The translations under genes were made by a program, and so were the position numbers. From assembly GCA_022453515.1 (NCBI GenBank), contig JAJNNY010000027.1:372001-436000 (forward strand): a DNA stretch of 64,000 bases. Direction: 5' to 3'. Under the pieces are notes generated by a model. The model was not told where the DNA came from, ran no database searches, and was given only the letters and a program-made list of their open reading frames with translations. Source of the DNA: Astrocystis sublimbata. Its lineage: Eukaryota > Ascomycota > Sordariomycetes > Xylariales > Xylariaceae. Numbering within the stretch: the stretch's first letter is position 1; every line of letters starts with the position of its first letter. Positions 35,401-44,747 of the stretch are shown piece after piece.

Positions 35401-37552
35401 CCCTGGCCACCCACGAGTCTTCGTTGGTGCCGCCGCGACTTTCGGCGTGGACCCTAGCCCCCAGGATAAAGATGACACGCCTCCACTTCCGAGTTATTTC
35501 GGCCCCTCGGGGTCTGGCAGAGCAGGTGCGGGAGGAGAATCTGGCGGCGCTGCGCCGACAGGCCCGCCTGGGAGTTCCGGGGCCAATGCGCCTCGGGGAA
35601 GCAGCAAAGCCAGGGACAGCACGCCAAAGCCAGAAGCTCAACCAGACAGAAGTGGGCGCGTAGAGGAACTTCGCAGTTACATCCAGAAGGCGAACGCGGC
35701 TCGTGTGGCTATCCGGCGGTACAGCGCACTCCAGATGCATGGAAAGCTCCCCGAGGGCGATGATGGGAGCGAGTACATGGAGGCTCGCGAGACGGAGAAG
35801 AAATATGACCAAATGTACCTTGATCTATACAAGAGGTCGGACAAGCAGCAACAGAAGGAGGCAAGCTATTGGAAGGATGTGGAGGAAAGGAGGTTGATGA
35901 AGCAGATCGTTACGCAACAGCAGCAGATCGACAGGCTTGCAGAGAGGGATAGGATTGCTACGGAAAAGATGAAGCAGCAGCAGGAACAGGAGCAGCAGCA
36001 GCAGCAGCAGCAGGAGCAGGAGCAGGAGGAGCAGCAAGCCGCCTCGCAGAACGTGAGTACATCACCGCTCGTATACGCTTTCAAAGCCCTACCGGTGATG
36101 ACTCAGGCACAATTACTGAAACGCGCCGAAGGTATGAAAACACGTGCCATCTTGGACTTCAACAAGGCCAAGAACAGCTACCAGGCTGCTCAGGGCAAGG
36201 AGACCAAGGCGTGGAACGCATTTACGGCTGACCGCAACAACGCCCAACTACGAACCCGAGCCGTCGAGGCGCAGGCCGTTTTGGAGGCCGCGAAGAAGCA
36301 CGTCACCAAGTTGCAGAACTCCGTCATGGTAGCCAACCTTTGCCAGCTGTCGCAGAAGCAGTGGGACACGCCAGCCGAGACGACCGACAAGCTGAACCGG
36401 ACGCTCGACCTGCTGAACGGAGACTGGATGTCATGGAAGCGCCGGCGGACTTTCCAAGACAATGCCGAGATCCGACACATGAACAACGTGTGGTCCCTGG
36501 AAGTCGTCAACATCATCTTCCAGGCGCTGAAGGCCGTGGACGTCAACCCGGGCGTGGAGTGGTGGTGGGAAACACACGACAGCTTCTGGGAGGTGAGCGC
36601 GAGCACGATGCAGAGGAAGCGCACTATCTGGGTGCATAGCGTCGTTCGAGATCTGAGCGCACGACTCGCGGAGATGAACCCTCCTCGAGATTGTCCACTC
36701 AAAACGCCACCCGAGCCGGAAATATGGAACAACGAGCCCGCGCTGACGGTGGACGAACTCCTCGAAAAGGAGCGTGTTACTCTTGGGATGCCGGCACCAA
36801 AGCCGCTGAGACCGCAGTTGAGCGCGTCCCGTCTAGCCACACCACTTGGGGGTTTATCAAATCCCCCAAGTCGAGCGTCTCATCCGCCGGTGGCAACAAC
36901 GCATCGCATGCATGTTGTGAAACTACCGCCCACCCCTTCAACCCCTTGGATGGGAGTACCCCCATCAGTATCGCTACCACCAACTCCTGGCCTGATGTCG
37001 CCACAGCCGAAGCCGACCACGTCAAAGCCTGCAAGAACACTAAGCGAGCTGCCGACGCTGCCCGAGCTCAAGTCGTCAAAGACGCCCAAGCCGCCAAAGT
37101 CGACCAAGCTGACCGCTCCGCCAACAACAGTGGCGCCAACACCGACACATATATCCAAGCCTGAGCCCAAACCCGAGCCAACACAGACCAAGGCTCCCAA
37201 AATCAAAGTTATCAAAAAGCCCGCTCCGACCCCCAAGCCCACACCACCACCCACAGCCACCAGCGTCGCGCCCATAGCCATCCCCCCAACCCCATCTCAA
37301 ACGCCCAGTCCGGTTACCACGACCAGAAGCCCGACCCTGGCCCCAACATTGGAGCTTGGCTACAGGAGCGGTGAGCCCAACGACGCGTGGCCGGAGTTGA
37401 AAGAGCTGATTATCGCCGTGTGGACCGCCTTCGTCGCCTGGGAGAGCTTGCGCCAGGTCTCGGGGGACACGAGTCAGGTGCCAGGGCCCGATCGGCCGCT
37501 GTGGCCGAAGCCGGTGTATGTCGCCGCGAATGGGGGGTACTATGATTTGTAA
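32489..37552 (+). CDS. Very large lineage-specific protein with poly-Q and poly-D tracts
   Basis: An open frame of 1687 codons that I cannot assign to a family. The N-terminal 600 residues are mixed alpha-helical in composition, with a basic KKVKQEY nuclear-localisation-like motif near residue 230. A poly-Asp tract (DDDNDDEDDDDDDAG) lies near residue 810. A coiled-coil-like region with a Gln/Glu repeat (QQQQQQQEQEQEEQQ) spans about residues 1130-1190. A second helical, Trp-rich region follows, then a 250-residue Pro/Thr/Ser/Lys-rich tail. A 54-bp segment at 36053-36106 has intron signals and no stop, so it may be spliced out. GC content and codon usage look like neighbouring genes. A scaffold or chromatin role would be speculation. 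Confidence 0.75.
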   Translation: MASDPQTPEKNDLKFVEYLGNVGIVETENLLNDFLERHSELSDGKPVSPRVFRELFDDHFEPVYVSRSFITEELSTAWGLYAAIDEEQDVEETKEELQSISDSGANARRKYNGLFKRLLDIIAEAAPHVNWRSNKTKPPRQDLAEWIDSKHAHFTNLINDPNNNLMKKELEIVQAALEQAKVELPVTKDEGAMAYMATARSAAKRQQLDDGDGAGDGPPTKKVKQEYPAGTWWGAHKEKLSCSDAFFGIIDEYKAYLANPGGDLPGSQAYKLKVADFLKRALGDVGMRDKANAILLRHKFRFRESGYDHATTFVTPGAPEAKIRLSSGKPKFYALNDFKKILGGGFSPEELSPEDLVPPTALAHRMVALAHSQERSGVALRGGASGSGSVLADKYNYATTYPFDIDPERTVHACMVRENMPLRFREPEELWKQLIDDARFPILTLEQSIEEDRPPMQNSDYVEGKSIDRLREKLSKIIVPSEWDTLLREDDQGHIDASAETWDVIVDDAMGKVYDFVWENEDINADAPALLQDGGKDKPKTRYDRKMKDRHFSKILAYVFRARVYHCLLYCLKWRQYLLGNIKLSPLIECEKMLYQIWDWHEELYMNWENNKWFEISDPNARRTLESRYEARDILRQGWMKHMDACDDALKNLARNELYYDGPLALTGSATAVITNTRAKKQPGVLISNTRGVGGKPIEPFNEVDEINSKTREVWAAIDKEIEENDAKEAAEKAEQIRLGTYVSPPRMKTPEPWVPTWPGQQRRRLESPPLASPRTLQSLGYTKYHEPGRVPEDNPPPFRDSDLDDTDDDNDDEDDDDDDAGIDPWTNPTGTVTGPQGGKTQKAVVKDTSAALEYLQKVREAYSKNLDDTIEKNHRLDPLDPGNRGPIHANNIDIMAKNQIIWSLDTELHNLSRDIDPLNDGNHGRGATQKWPMPDPDDFLKNTTPIPPQPKVPLGINSLSRGPLLGEHTLPGHPRVFVGAAATFGVDPSPQDKDDTPPLPSYFGPSGSGRAGAGGESGGAAPTGPPGSSGANAPRGSSKARDSTPKPEAQPDRSGRVEELRSYIQKANAARVAIRRYSALQMHGKLPEGDDGSEYMEARETEKKYDQMYLDLYKRSDKQQQKEASYWKDVEERRLMKQIVTQQQQIDRLAERDRIATEKMKQQQEQEQQQQQQQEQEQEEQQAASQNVSTSPLVYAFKALPVMTQAQLLKRAEGMKTRAILDFNKAKNSYQAAQGKETKAWNAFTADRNNAQLRTRAVEAQAVLEAAKKHVTKLQNSVMVANLCQLSQKQWDTPAETTDKLNRTLDLLNGDWMSWKRRRTFQDNAEIRHMNNVWSLEVVNIIFQALKAVDVNPGVEWWWETHDSFWEVSASTMQRKRTIWVHSVVRDLSARLAEMNPPRDCPLKTPPEPEIWNNEPALTVDELLEKERVTLGMPAPKPLRPQLSASRLATPLGGLSNPPSRASHPPVATTHRMHVVKLPPTPSTPWMGVPPSVSLPPTPGLMSPQPKPTTSKPARTLSELPTLPELKSSKTPKPPKSTKLTAPPTTVAPTPTHISKPEPKPEPTQTKAPKIKVIKKPAPTPKPTPPPTATSVAPIAIPPTPSQTPSPVTTTRSPTLAPTLELGYRSGEPNDAWPELKELIIAVWTAFVAWESLRQVSGDTSQVPGPDRPLWPKPVYVAANGGYYDL
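36053..36106 (+). other. Candidate in-frame, stop-free intron (exitron-like)
   Basis: The segment starts GTGAGT, ends GACTCAG, is 54 bases long and has no stop in the coding frame. Splicing or retention would both keep the downstream frame, adding or removing 18 residues after the Gln-rich tract. Confidence 0.55.
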
Positions 37553-38407
37553 CCTACTTCGGGCTTCTGCATGGTGTTTGATATGGCAAAGGTGTGGTAT
37601 TGTACTGGAGGTCGTCTCTGGAATTCAAATTACTGAGTGACGATGAACGTGATGAGATGATGGATTGATTAGCGTGGAGGATGATGATGGTGATGACGAT
37701 GATGATGATGAAGATAAATATGTGATTATTGCGGTGGATTTTTACTTCCCTGCTTGCTGGGTTTCATGATGTGATGCTACACTTTGTTTCGAGGGGAATC
37801 GTAGATAGAAAATACGCCTTTATACACAACGAGAAAACCTTGTGATAGTCAAAAACAGGATGAGGCTGATTTTGATTGTATTGACTTAGTTTCCTGGCTA
37901 GGGTGGAAAGCCTGGTTCCCGTGACGCGTATGAGTTTAGGTAGAGCGGAAATAGACGTGGCAAATGAAAAGATGACAGACTGACTATGTATTCCTATAAG
38001 TCGGTTCTGTGCACGCCTCCACAGAAACGTATGTGTAGGCAGCCACGCGGTGTCCCTGGCGCATGCATTCGCGGTTAACAACATCTCCTCACCATATGCG
38101 AGCCCGACCTAAATGGAATGTCATCTATTCATTGATCTCTCTTAAAATACACGCAAAACTTCCGATGATTCCTGCCAAATCCGTATCCTTCGTAATGTTA
38201 CACTTGCGCCATGTGCCGGAGAAATCTCTCAACCCCAGGGTATCATCTGGCAAGGTCGAGGCCGGAGTTCCGACAAAGGCGCAGGGAAGCAACAGACCTG
38301 TTTAGGCCATCGCAAGCTGGATTTGATATGTCCCGATATGGCGCAAGCGCCCAAAGATGGTTGGTATAAATGAGTAGATACGCTCATCCTACTTCATTTC
38401 TGTGGGT
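37553..38407. other. 3' intergenic region between convergent genes
   Basis: It contains a GATGAT/GGTGAT triplet-rich stretch at about 37676-37715 shortly after the stop of the giant gene. No further gene was recognised. Confidence 0.55.
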
Positions 38408-39853
38408 TTAAAGGAAATAGTCGGCAACAGGCTTCTTGGCAGGCATCCCTCTAGAATCCTGCGGTGCGGCCTGAAAGACACGATACCGGCGTGCCGGGCC
38501 GCTTTTGTAGACGTCGTTCTTGTTAGTCAAGACGCCCCTGCTGGCGCCCCCGTCACTTCGGCCCACGTCCCCGTTGCTGCGGGCAAAGAAGCCCTGTCCG
38601 GTAGAGTCGTCCGACAACTCGAGCACAGCAGCCACGTTACCGCAGCGGTAGCAGTAGTTCGGAGCTGACCACACGGTGACGATGCTTGCATCGAACATTT
38701 CCTTAAAACCTTCCATGACGAGCTGATGCGCTCGCGCAATAAGCGACAAGTCGTTCCTGTGATTGAAGGTCTTGACAATATCATGCCCAAATAAGAAACC
38801 GGCGCCGCGTGGTGATAATCCCCAGCCATCGATCTCGTCCGGGTCCGACCATAACAGATCGCACATCGCTCCCTCGTGCGGCACCTCCTGTTTTCGGTCC
38901 AGCAGGCGGATCTTATCCACCGTGTCGATCAAGGGAGAAAGACCGCCGTGGACACAAAGCACGGCGCCCGTGGGATTGCCGACGGTACCGCCACTGGATC
39001 CAGATGCGGCCGACCCCGGCGGCCCTGTCCGTTCGGACCTGCCGTTAGGACTTCCCTGCTCGCTGTCGCCAGGTTTCCGTCGACGGAATTGGCTGATGAC
39101 GGCTCTGTCCGCATTGCAGACTTCTATCTCGATGTCGTCTCTGGTATTCCCGTCGCTCGGCTCGAGTGTGTTCGATGCGCCTAGGACTATAGCACCGAGC
39201 GCGAGATAGTCGAAGACGTCGCAGCAATAGCGCCACACGTTTGCGCTCCCGTATTTGCGCACGCATTCGTCGTAGAAGCCGTAGACGGTAGTGATCTGCC
39301 GCGACTCGTGGTTGCCGCGGATCAAGGTCATGCGGTCGGGATAGCGGACTTTGAGGCAGAGTAGGAGGAGGAAGGATTCCAAGGAATAGAAGCCGCGGTC
39401 AACAAAGTCGCCTAAGCGCAAGCAGAAGGTCAGCGCTGTCCATCGTGTTGTATCGAAGCCACGGCATACCCATGAAGAGATAGTTGGTATCGGGAGGATC
39501 GCCACCGACGCGGAAGAGCTCCATCAGGTCGTGGAACTGGCCATGTATGTCGCCGCATATCTGGAGAAGCGTTAGCAACCATGGCGTCATCGCGTGATAA
39601 GTCTTGGCTCTCGCAAGATGGCAGGGGAACGAAGAACGCACGGTCACGGGCGCCGACACAGTCACGACGTTTCCCTCCTCGATCAATAGCTCGCGCGCTT
39701 TGTGACAAACTTCTCGGACCTGGGCTTCGGGTATGGGGCGGCATGCTCGTAGCTGCGCGATCGCTCTGTTGGATAAGAGCCATGTGAGAAGGGACCCTCG
39801 ACAAGGATGCGGGGAATGCAGTGTGCGCGCGCGTACTTATCTAGGTCACTCAT
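38408..39853 (-). CDS. PPG1: Serine/threonine protein phosphatase of the Ppg1 family (PP2A-like)
   Basis: PP2A-type catalytic subunit. In yeast Ppg1 acts with the Far complex, and related fungal genes affect glycogen, cell wall and mitophagy. Exons on the minus strand: 39837-39853, 39642-39765, 39470-39560 and 38408-39411, giving 411 residues with all frames closing. Metal and catalytic motifs are GDIHGQ (about residue 50), GDFVDRG split by an intron, GNHESRQ, and HGGLSP. The C terminus ends YFL, the methylated tail type of PP2A enzymes. An insertion of about 75 residues (Gly/Ser/Arg-rich) sits before [10 protein letters not shown], and a second insertion of about 40 follows YCYRCGN; both are longer than in PP2A or PP6. 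The start codon lies in a 17-nt first exon (MSDLDK), matching the family N terminus. Confidence 0.92.
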
Positions 39854-41523
39854 CTTGGTGATGACAACGCGGTGGATTAGGTGAAAGCTACGTTGCGCGC
39901 GGCGCGCGACCAAGGAGGGACAGGCGCAAAGCCTTGGAAAATCCTCGAGAGAGCTCACAGCGCTATATCATGCTTGTATAGCCAGTCTTCAATTTATGAA
40001 GAAAGATCCCTGCGTCCAGCGTGGAGCTGGCGATGTGTGTGGTGAGAATAGTGTGTGAGGTTGAGTATGGGAAGTTGTTTGCACCACATATCTGACTTGA
40101 GGTTGCAGCCCTGTAGATAGACCTCTAAGCAGTAGTGGCTCGGGTGGATCCGCTGCTACTAGTTTCGAACCACGCTTAGATCATCAGTCTTGGCATTCTC
40201 TTTGTTGTAAGGTACATAGGTACTTAACCGAATATGATATATCCCGATAACCTTGAATGTTGTTGTTGACCGCATTGTCATGTTGTTGCGCCAACCATAA
40301 CTATTCGACAAGCTGCCGCCTCACTATATGCTCTCAATTAGGGACTGCTATTAGAATACCAGTGTGTTGTGTTGCAGGGTTTGGAAAACTGGAATAAGGT
40401 AAAAACCTCGACTGCCCTCAAGTACAAGTAGGCACTAAGTTGTCTTGATCGATGTATGGCGGCGAACCTTGCACTTTGGTTTTCGTATACCTACCTACAT
40501 ATGTGCATATAGGTAGGTAGGTAGCCAGTCAACCTGTCTAGCGATGACGCACACGAGAAGGGTTACAGAAGCCACATCTCTTTTGGAACCTTTACAACGT
40601 GAAACCTACACAGTGCCACATGGGCAGCTGCTTTAGGCTTGCATGTACATCCGTAACTAAATCAAGCTCGGTAGAGCGCTTCTCCTCGTACTTACGAGCT
40701 TCTGTTCAACACACGAGTATGCAGATGTAGTGTAGCAGCTGTGCTGCAATAGCTTAATCAACAGAAATGATTCTTGGGTGCGCATCTATATACGTACCTA
40801 GGTACGTACTATGCTATGCTGATTGATTGATTTAGAAACAAGGTGTTAGATGTGCCTTGAATACCGAAAAGACAGTGTTTTATTCTAGCTGTTTTCATTT
40901 TATAACAGTTTGGTAGAGAGCCTGGAGGTTGTAAGTAAAGGGACAATACCTAGTAGGTACCTCCTACTTACATAACAACCATCAGGCCCGCAATGCGGCG
41001 CATTGGCTGGCGCTGGGTGTTGCCGTTGGGGTGGCATGGGTGGGTTGACGTCTAGTAGGTCGGAGGTCCCCGCCGTTCCGGATATTCCTCGGACCAGATC
41101 GGGTCCAATCAATTTCTAAGCCGGCTCGCTGCATGTGGGGTTGGATGCCACTCCCCGGGCCGGAGCTATGGAGCAGGGGCCTTGGGCAGTCATGCTCAGC
41201 TTCAATTTAACATTTACATGAACATAACATAACCTCACCATAGCTTCATACGAAGTCTACAGACGTCAATTGACATGACGCACGCACGTATTCCCTCAAC
41301 CTAAGGTATGCGTCACTGTTCCCTTTTTACAAACTGCCCGCATGCCTTACTCGAGTACGAATCTGCGAGCTAACCGCACACCCAGTCTCCCCGTCCCCTC
41401 CACCCTTCTACAGACCGACCAGCCGGCGCGTTCTGCGCCGGGAACACGAGGCAGACCAAACGAGAGCGACCTCGAAAGCTTGACCGAAACGCCACTGTGC
41501 CCGTGTCCAACTCTGTGCCCGCA
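39854..41523. other. Intergenic region, no gene recognised
   Basis: No coding sequence was recognised. A symmetrical CCTACCTACATATG...ATAGGTAGGTAGG palindrome lies at about 40491-40521, and another TACGTACCTAGGTACGTA palindrome near 40791-40808. The last 200 bases are the leader of the next small gene. Confidence 0.5.
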
Positions 41524-42060
41524 ATGCCTCCTCACCTGCACCCACGCTCGCGCATGACCTCGTCCCTCTTCGCCACCACCGTCGCCGTCAGCTTCCTCGT
41601 GGTCGGGCTCCCGCACATCCTGCCCTGTCCCGCACCAAGGATCGCGTACGCTGATGCATCATCATCATCATCATCCGCCGACGGTTGCAATCCCAAGCGG
41701 CGCAGCGCCCGCCGGCGGTCGCCGCAGCAGAACACCAAAGTCAAGGACGGGATCGCGCAGTTCGAGGGCGTGGGCGACAGTCACAGCAGCAACGATGGAA
41801 ACGGTAACGATGGTGGCCGGGGAATCAGGACGAGCGGGGCTTCGCAAACTTTGACGAGTACGGCACCCCGGGGGAAGAGGGAATGTCCGGTGCCCAAGCC
41901 CGGAGGCGTGATTGGCGAGCTCATAGGCTTCAAAAAGGAGAAAGAGACCGATGAGAGAAGCAGTAGGACTAGAACTGGTGGAAGCGTGGGCGAGTTACGG
42001 ACGGCCAACCCAGACGGAGAAACATCAAATACCACAAATTGCGCAAGCGGCAACAGGTAG
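41524..42060 (+). CDS. Small membrane-anchored or secreted orphan protein
   Basis: 178 residues from the first ATG at 41524. The frame is open further upstream to a GTG at 41497, which is not used as a start in nuclear genes. Near the N terminus a hydrophobic segment (LFATTVAVSFLVVGLPHIL) is followed by PCPAPRIAYAD, so it could be a signal anchor or a mitochondrial inner-membrane anchor. The middle is Ser/Asn/Gly-rich and basic. A second Cys-Pro motif, ECPVPKPGG, precedes VIGELIGFKKEKE. The paired CPAP/CPVPKPGG motifs look conserved rather than random, but I cannot name the family. The third part is charged and probably disordered. Confidence 0.55.
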   Translation: MPPHLHPRSRMTSSLFATTVAVSFLVVGLPHILPCPAPRIAYADASSSSSSADGCNPKRRSARRRSPQQNTKVKDGIAQFEGVGDSHSSNDGNGNDGGRGIRTSGASQTLTSTAPRGKRECPVPKPGGVIGELIGFKKEKETDERSSRTRTGGSVGELRTANPDGETSNTTNCASGNR

Positions 42061-42859
42061 CGTTGGATGCGTTGGCATTGGGCGCTTTCACCAATCGCCC
42101 ATGTTGAACTTGTATATACATATAAACATAAGCATGATATCATATCCACTGTATGATTGAACACCTCATCTGCACACACAATAATTGGACCTTGTCGCTC
42201 ACGCCCTCTCCTACAAGGGTTGCCAGCACTGCGGATCGCGTGGTGTCAGTATTTCACCATGATAATCGTAGTCTGGGGCACTACTACAGGTATTATTATT
42301 TGATATTCATCAATTCATTATTAATTTACATTAGCAACCGATTTTTGGTACCCTATTGAGTAGCCTCTGGATTGAAGAGCATAAGGTTTCCCTTTCCCCT
42401 TCAAGCCCCTTGAGGATACAGGTATAAGTGCAGTTTTGCGCAAAGGGTAATCCCACCAACTCCTATACATTTTTCCACATCACTGCCTGCCAGCACCACG
42501 GTGTGACGAACGAAGACGCGCGAGCATTCCCGCCCATTGTGTAAATAACATAATCATTCCACTGCAGTCCAGTAGTCCCAGAATACCAGACCTTGAAGGT
42601 TTTGGTGTGAGGCCTCAGCCGATTTTATAATTAAGATATTGTTTTGTGATCGTTGGGTAATTCGTGATGTCCGCCATGTCTAAACTCCGCGCAAAGACAG
42701 AAATAGGAAGCGGCATGGAATTCGTAAGCATTGTGATGGTACAGAAATGACTCGCTGATTGTTGAAAGGAATGACAGTGTAGAGCCAAAGCCAGGCCCTT
42801 AGCCAGGGCGCAGCGTAGTCGATGCGTTACAAATGGTGCAACTGATCCGGGAAAAGTCA
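42061..42859. other. 3' intergenic region between convergent genes
   Basis: AT-rich 3' flanks of the small orphan (+) and the GATA factor gene (-). Nothing else was recognised. Confidence 0.5.
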
Positions 42860-43903
42860 TTACTGGTCAGCCTGCAAAGCGGCCGCTAGCTGTTGCTCTG
42901 TTTCGTCATGCATGTGCTGCTCTTCAAGCTTCGGCCGTTTGTGTGCAGGTTCTTGAGTTTCCTCTTGCAAGTCTTGCAAACGATTATTAAGTTCTTGTAG
43001 TTCCTGTTCCATATCATCCAGTCGGCGCTTGAGGCTGTTCTCCCGTCGGTGACTATCGTCCAGCTGTCGTTGGATATCCTCACGATGCGCTCGCTCGGTT
43101 GCGGCTTCTTTGGCCGACATCTCGGCTGCATGACGATAATTATCGGCCGTCTGATTGTCTTGTTCGAGCTGCTGTAGCCGCCCACGGTATAGCTCATTGA
43201 TGAGATCTAGCTCGCTAACACGCGTCTTGAGACTCGAGTTTGCGGCCGCGAGCTGTTCGTGAGTCAGGGGAACATCGACGGGCTGTTGTTCGCCGTTGGT
43301 TGGGGAGGCAGCACGCCCCGAAGCAGCGTCGGGCATAGCATATGAGAGACCGTCATGCTGGAAGTGATCCATGGTTTGGAATGATGTGAGATTCGGATCG
43401 TATACGTTGGGGGTTGTTGTCCGTGAAACGGGTGAATCCGTGGCCACATGGCCATTGACGGCTTTCTGCTGCGAAGCACGAACGGCAGCGAGGGCAGCAG
43501 CGGTGGCAGCCGCGTTAGCAGCATCGTGGCTTTGGTAATGATTGCCGTTGTGAGTCGCGACAGCAGGGAGGCTTGCCTGGACAGAAGACGATAGGTCAGC
43601 AAAGGTTGACGTCCGAGCAGGGAAGCAACGACGGGAAGAACAAACCTTCTTCTTCTGCATGTCCGGTCGCATTGTCTTGACGCGATTGCGGCTCTTGATG
43701 ACATCAGTCTTTAGCGATATGGGCCGAGGACGGCCATGTAACTTGAGGAACAGGCCGCAGGCATTGCAGAGGACGGAACCCGCCTCGTCACGGCGCCACA
43801 ATGGCGTCGTAGAGGTGCTGCAATTCTGACATGTAGGCTGTATCGGTGGCACAACGCCGTTAGCAAGGTGCAGTGCAGAAGCAGATGGGTGTGAGGCCAT
43901 CAT
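42860..43903 (-). CDS. areB: GATA-type zinc-finger factor with coiled coil, AreB/ASD-4 family
   Basis: Transcription factor of the nitrogen-regulation group; AreB antagonises the activator AreA in aspergilli. Two exons (43646-43903, 42860-43576) encode 324 residues from the double ATG at 43903. The single GATA finger is [18 protein letters not shown] then SVLCNAC (CX2C-X17-CX2C) at about residues 25-49, followed by the basic tail [20 protein letters not shown]. The C-terminal 130 residues form a long coiled coil ([20 protein letters not shown] and onward), the hallmark separating AreB/ASD-4 from AreA. The 69-bp intron at 43577-43645 has a gtttgt donor and gtccag acceptor, is a multiple of three and has no stop, so retention would insert 23 residues. 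The reading phase at 43903 also fits exons further upstream, so this may be only the C-terminal part. Confidence 0.9.
   Translation of the reverse strand: MMASHPSASALHLANGVVPPIQPTCQNCSTSTTPLWRRDEAGSVLCNACGLFLKLHGRPRPISLKTDVIKSRNRVKTMRPDMQKKKVCSSRRCFPARTSTFADLSSSVQASLPAVATHNGNHYQSHDAANAAATAAALAAVRASQQKAVNGHVATDSPVSRTTTPNVYDPNLTSFQTMDHFQHDGLSYAMPDAASGRAASPTNGEQQPVDVPLTHEQLAAANSSLKTRVSELDLINELYRGRLQQLEQDNQTADNYRHAAEMSAKEAATERAHREDIQRQLDDSHRRENSLKRRLDDMEQELQELNNRLQDLQEETQEPAHKRPKLEEQHMHDETEQQLAAALQADQ
43577..43645 (-). other. In-frame stop-free intron of the areB-like gene
   Basis: 69 bases, GTTTGT donor, GCTGACC branch site, GTCCAG acceptor. Splicing joins KKK to [10 protein letters not shown]. 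Retention would keep the reading frame and insert a Cys/Arg/Ser-rich segment directly after the DNA-binding tail. Confidence 0.75.
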
Positions 43904-44747
43904 CTTGACAACGGCGGGCGGCGCTGATGCGCGGCTGGCTACACTGTAGCTGGTATGACGCGCGATAGATCACGGTACTAAGAGTACTACTATACTACCT
44001 AGGTAGTACTAGGAGTCCGAGCGGCGATGATCGATTGACAGATAAGAAAAATAGGCAAGCTGGAATGGGGGAAACCGAGGTAGAAAAGAGGGTCAATCCA
44101 CTAAGATGCCCAGTGGGGGGACTGCCAGGTTATAGATAAGAAACTCAGAAAAAAAAAAGTCAGGAACTTGCCAGCACTGCACCCATGTTGGCCAAGGCCC
44201 CTAGTTCCGTTGGACCCATAGGTTGCGCGCTAAGAAGTGGCGCCGTGCATCTCCAAAACCTTAAGCAGGCATGGGAGGAGCGCAGCCTGCACCCACCTGG
44301 GCACCAGCTTGAGCTGCTACTTTCTCAAAGAGAAGGCAGGCAGGGGGGCCAATTCAAGATAACGAACTGTATGCAAGACTGCACATGGCTGGGGTAAGGA
44401 ACAGGGTAGTGATTAGGTAGGGAGATAGGGTTTGAAAAGATCGCCAGGCCTCTCAAAAGCTTTTTCCCTACCTTTTGTAACCCAGGCACTTGCCTGCAAA
44501 CAACTTCTATATGTAATCGCGAAGGTGGATTTCATAACTAGCCTAGGTGGTGCAACCACGCTCAAGCTAATAAGCAAAGTTGATGGACGTAGTAAGGTCA
44601 ATAGGGGCAGGTTACACCAATGTACCTTTGTGGATGAGAGTGGGAGAGAAATGACGCATGGGCAACCAAAGACAAAGGAGCGTGTATGCCGTATAGGAGA
44701 CAAGTAGAATCATGTGCTTTTGACTGATATGAAATATGTTCACGTAC
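43904..44747. other. 844-bp gap: long intron or intergenic region
   Basis: The minus strand starts with a GTACGT donor at 44747 and ends with a TCAAG acceptor-like site just before the ATG at 43903, so it could be one long intron of the areB-like gene. Alternatively it is the promoter of the short form. It contains CCTAGGTAG motifs at about 44000 and an A10 tract near 44150. No coding sequence was recognised. Confidence 0.5.
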
